DNA of 64,000 bases from Ignavibacteriae bacterium HGW-Ignavibacteriae-4 (GTDB lineage: Bacteria > Bacteroidota > Ignavibacteria > Kapaibacteriales > UBA2268). The DNA lies in NCBI GenBank assembly GCA_002839765.1, contig PGYR01000001.1, positions 62,001-126,000 of the forward strand, read 5' to 3'. A model generated the notes under the pieces. The model was not told the origin of the DNA. It ran no database searches and saw only the letters and a list, made by a program, of their open reading frames with translations. Position 1 is the first letter of the stretch. Each line of letters opens with the position of its first letter. Positions 63,225-64,000 of the stretch are shown in pieces. The position numbers and the translations under genes were made by a program.

Positions 63225-64000
63225 TCAAATTGTCTCTAGCTCTAGTTTCTTATTATTGAAGTACCTTTCCTTAAAATCAGGTTTGATTTTATCCAAATCT
63301 AATAGTACCACACAGTCTATTGAGTTGTTAAATGATTCATCGATTCCAAAGCCCAGGAACTTGACTCCGCCGTACTCACATAAATCTGTGTATTTTCGTA
63401 GTAATACTGGAACTGAGTAACCCAATTCACTCAATGACTTTTTCAGATTGATGAAATCCTCTTTGTAGTCGGCTCCATTCAATGTTGATAATACGGTTCT
63501 ATATGATAACTTTGGTATTTCGTACGGGTATTTAGCTTTCAAGTAGCTATTGACACCCTCTGAATACCACTTTTGATAGTAAAATACTATCAAGTTTTTC
63601 GCTAGCTCTGAGTAGGAATCGCTCAGACTTACCGCGCCGAACATATACTTTATATGGGGTCTCTCTATCACATAAGCGCCTATTCCCTGCCATAGATAAT
63701 CCAAAGCATTCGTTCGCCAGTACTTCTGTTGTATAAAGCTTCTGCCCAGTTCCAATGTATTTTCTAAGACTTTCTCAAACTCGGGGCTGAATTCGTATAG
63801 CTGATGATTATAAACGCTCTCATAGCCATGATTTGCTATTATCTCGGAGAGGTCTCCCAACCTATAAGATCCGATTATCTCTATATTATCATTGTTCCAA
63901 AGTATCAAATGATCGCATATCTTATCATAGTTATCCTTATCCGACTTATTCCCAGTTCCTTCGCCCACTTTCCTATAAGTTAACTCCCTCAATCTAGAGA
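63225..64000 (-). CDS. GNAT-type acyltransferase (OlsB/hemolysin-like), 5' end outside window
   Basis: Minus-strand frame, open through the window edge. The visible N-terminal stretch SRLRELTYRKVGEGTG and HLILWNNDNIEIIGSYRLG match the ornithine/lyso-lipid N-acyltransferase family (PF13444, OlsB and related hemolysin-like proteins, which transfer acyl groups from acyl-ACP). The TTG at 63990-63992 codes for an internal Leu rather than the start, because conserved residues continue before it. About 258 residues are seen, ending LELETI. In Bacteroidota such proteins may carry an additional lysophospholipid acyltransferase domain N-terminally; that part would lie beyond the window. No closer substrate call is possible. 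Confidence 0.85.
   Translation of the reverse strand, partial: SRLRELTYRKVGEGTGNKSDKDNYDKICDHLILWNNDNIEIIGSYRLGDLSEIIANHGYESVYNHQLYEFSPEFEKVLENTLELGRSFIQQKYWRTNALDYLWQGIGAYVIERPHIKYMFGAVSLSDSYSELAKNLIVFYYQKWYSEGVNSYLKAKYPYEIPKLSYRTVLSTLNGADYKEDFINLKKSLSELGYSVPVLLRKYTDLCEYGGVKFLGFGIDESFNNSIDCVVLLDLDKIKPDFKERYFNNKKLELETI

Noticed and set aside
63990-63992. TTG as the start of the acyltransferase at the right edge
   Set aside because: Conserved family residues (S-R-L-R-E-L) continue before it; the gene runs off the window.

Overview
The window is AT-rich bacterial chromosome with tightly packed genes, no insertion sequences, no CRISPR array and no rRNA. Several independent signs point to the Bacteroidota/Chlorobiota/Ignavibacteriota-Kapabacteria superphylum: proteins ending in type IX secretion (T9SS) type A sorting domains, a split ATP synthase operon (BEFHAG, without atpD/atpC), an IleRS of the eukaryote-like type, a TraR/DksA protein with a degenerate zinc finger, and promoters of the form TTTG-N18/19-TAnnTTTG in front of the atp operon, tRNA-Asn and a BNR-repeat gene. 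Large adhesins with choice-of-anchor/Hydin-like repeats and the double-OmpA protein fit the Ignavibacteria/Kapabacteria side best; this placement is inference.

Layout. 1-1941 (+): the end of an acyl-CoA dehydrogenase, then a small thiol/sulfur cluster (rhodanese, 57-residue membrane protein, rhodanese-thioredoxin lipoprotein). 1955-4846 (-): HDOD protein, putAbiC-like membrane protein and secreted propeller. 4886-11423 (-): F0 and part of F1 ATP synthase, with the heptose epimerase gene hldD inside the operon and a perfect hairpin between atpE and atpF. 11462-16189 (-): secreted protein, adenosine-kinase-like gene, ddl and a T9SS propeller. 16329-21785 (+): carAB behind a terminator-bearing leader, then a stand-alone receiver protein and a GNAT. 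21775-24871: recO (-), tRNA-Asn (+), ppk1 (-). 25037-27784 (+): carotenoid genes crtI-crtB-crtZ, with crtI apparently starting at ATT. 27836-32188: a small orphan (-), then a TPR histidine kinase overlapping a YfcC-type carrier (+). 32201-35440 (-): a giant BNR/sortilin-like protein. 35566-46805 (+): an apparent five-gene run (OmpA-family protein, menA, DUF1800, DUF1501, 1696-residue LamG/T9SS protein). 46807-51890 (-): pepD, tsaD, cinA, SDR, nitroreductase. 51970-55113 (-): a T9SS SBBP-repeat protein. 55196-60755 (-): rluD, lspA, a traR-family gene and ileS. 60835-63159 (+): Rieske ferredoxin, queG, trxB. The window closes inside an acyltransferase gene (-).

How the parts work together. Most of the window is core metabolism: energy conversion, pyrimidine/arginine precursor synthesis, cell wall, tRNA modification and charging, lipoprotein processing, menaquinone and carotenoid synthesis. 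It is interleaved with a large cell-surface investment: seven to eight secreted propeller or adhesin proteins, at least four with recognisable T9SS tails. No T9SS machinery genes lie here.

Most worth a second look: the GxHH signature (in place of HxGH) in IleRS, associated with mupirocin hyper-resistant IleRS2; the ATT start of crtI; the carAB leader with an intrinsic terminator; the atpE/atpF hairpin; hldD inside the atp operon; the DUF1501 protein carrying both a Tat signal and a T9SS tail; and the HDOD/putAbiC/propeller operon. I found no clear, entirely new multi-gene system; the surface cassette at 38494-46805 and the putAbiC operon are the nearest candidates.
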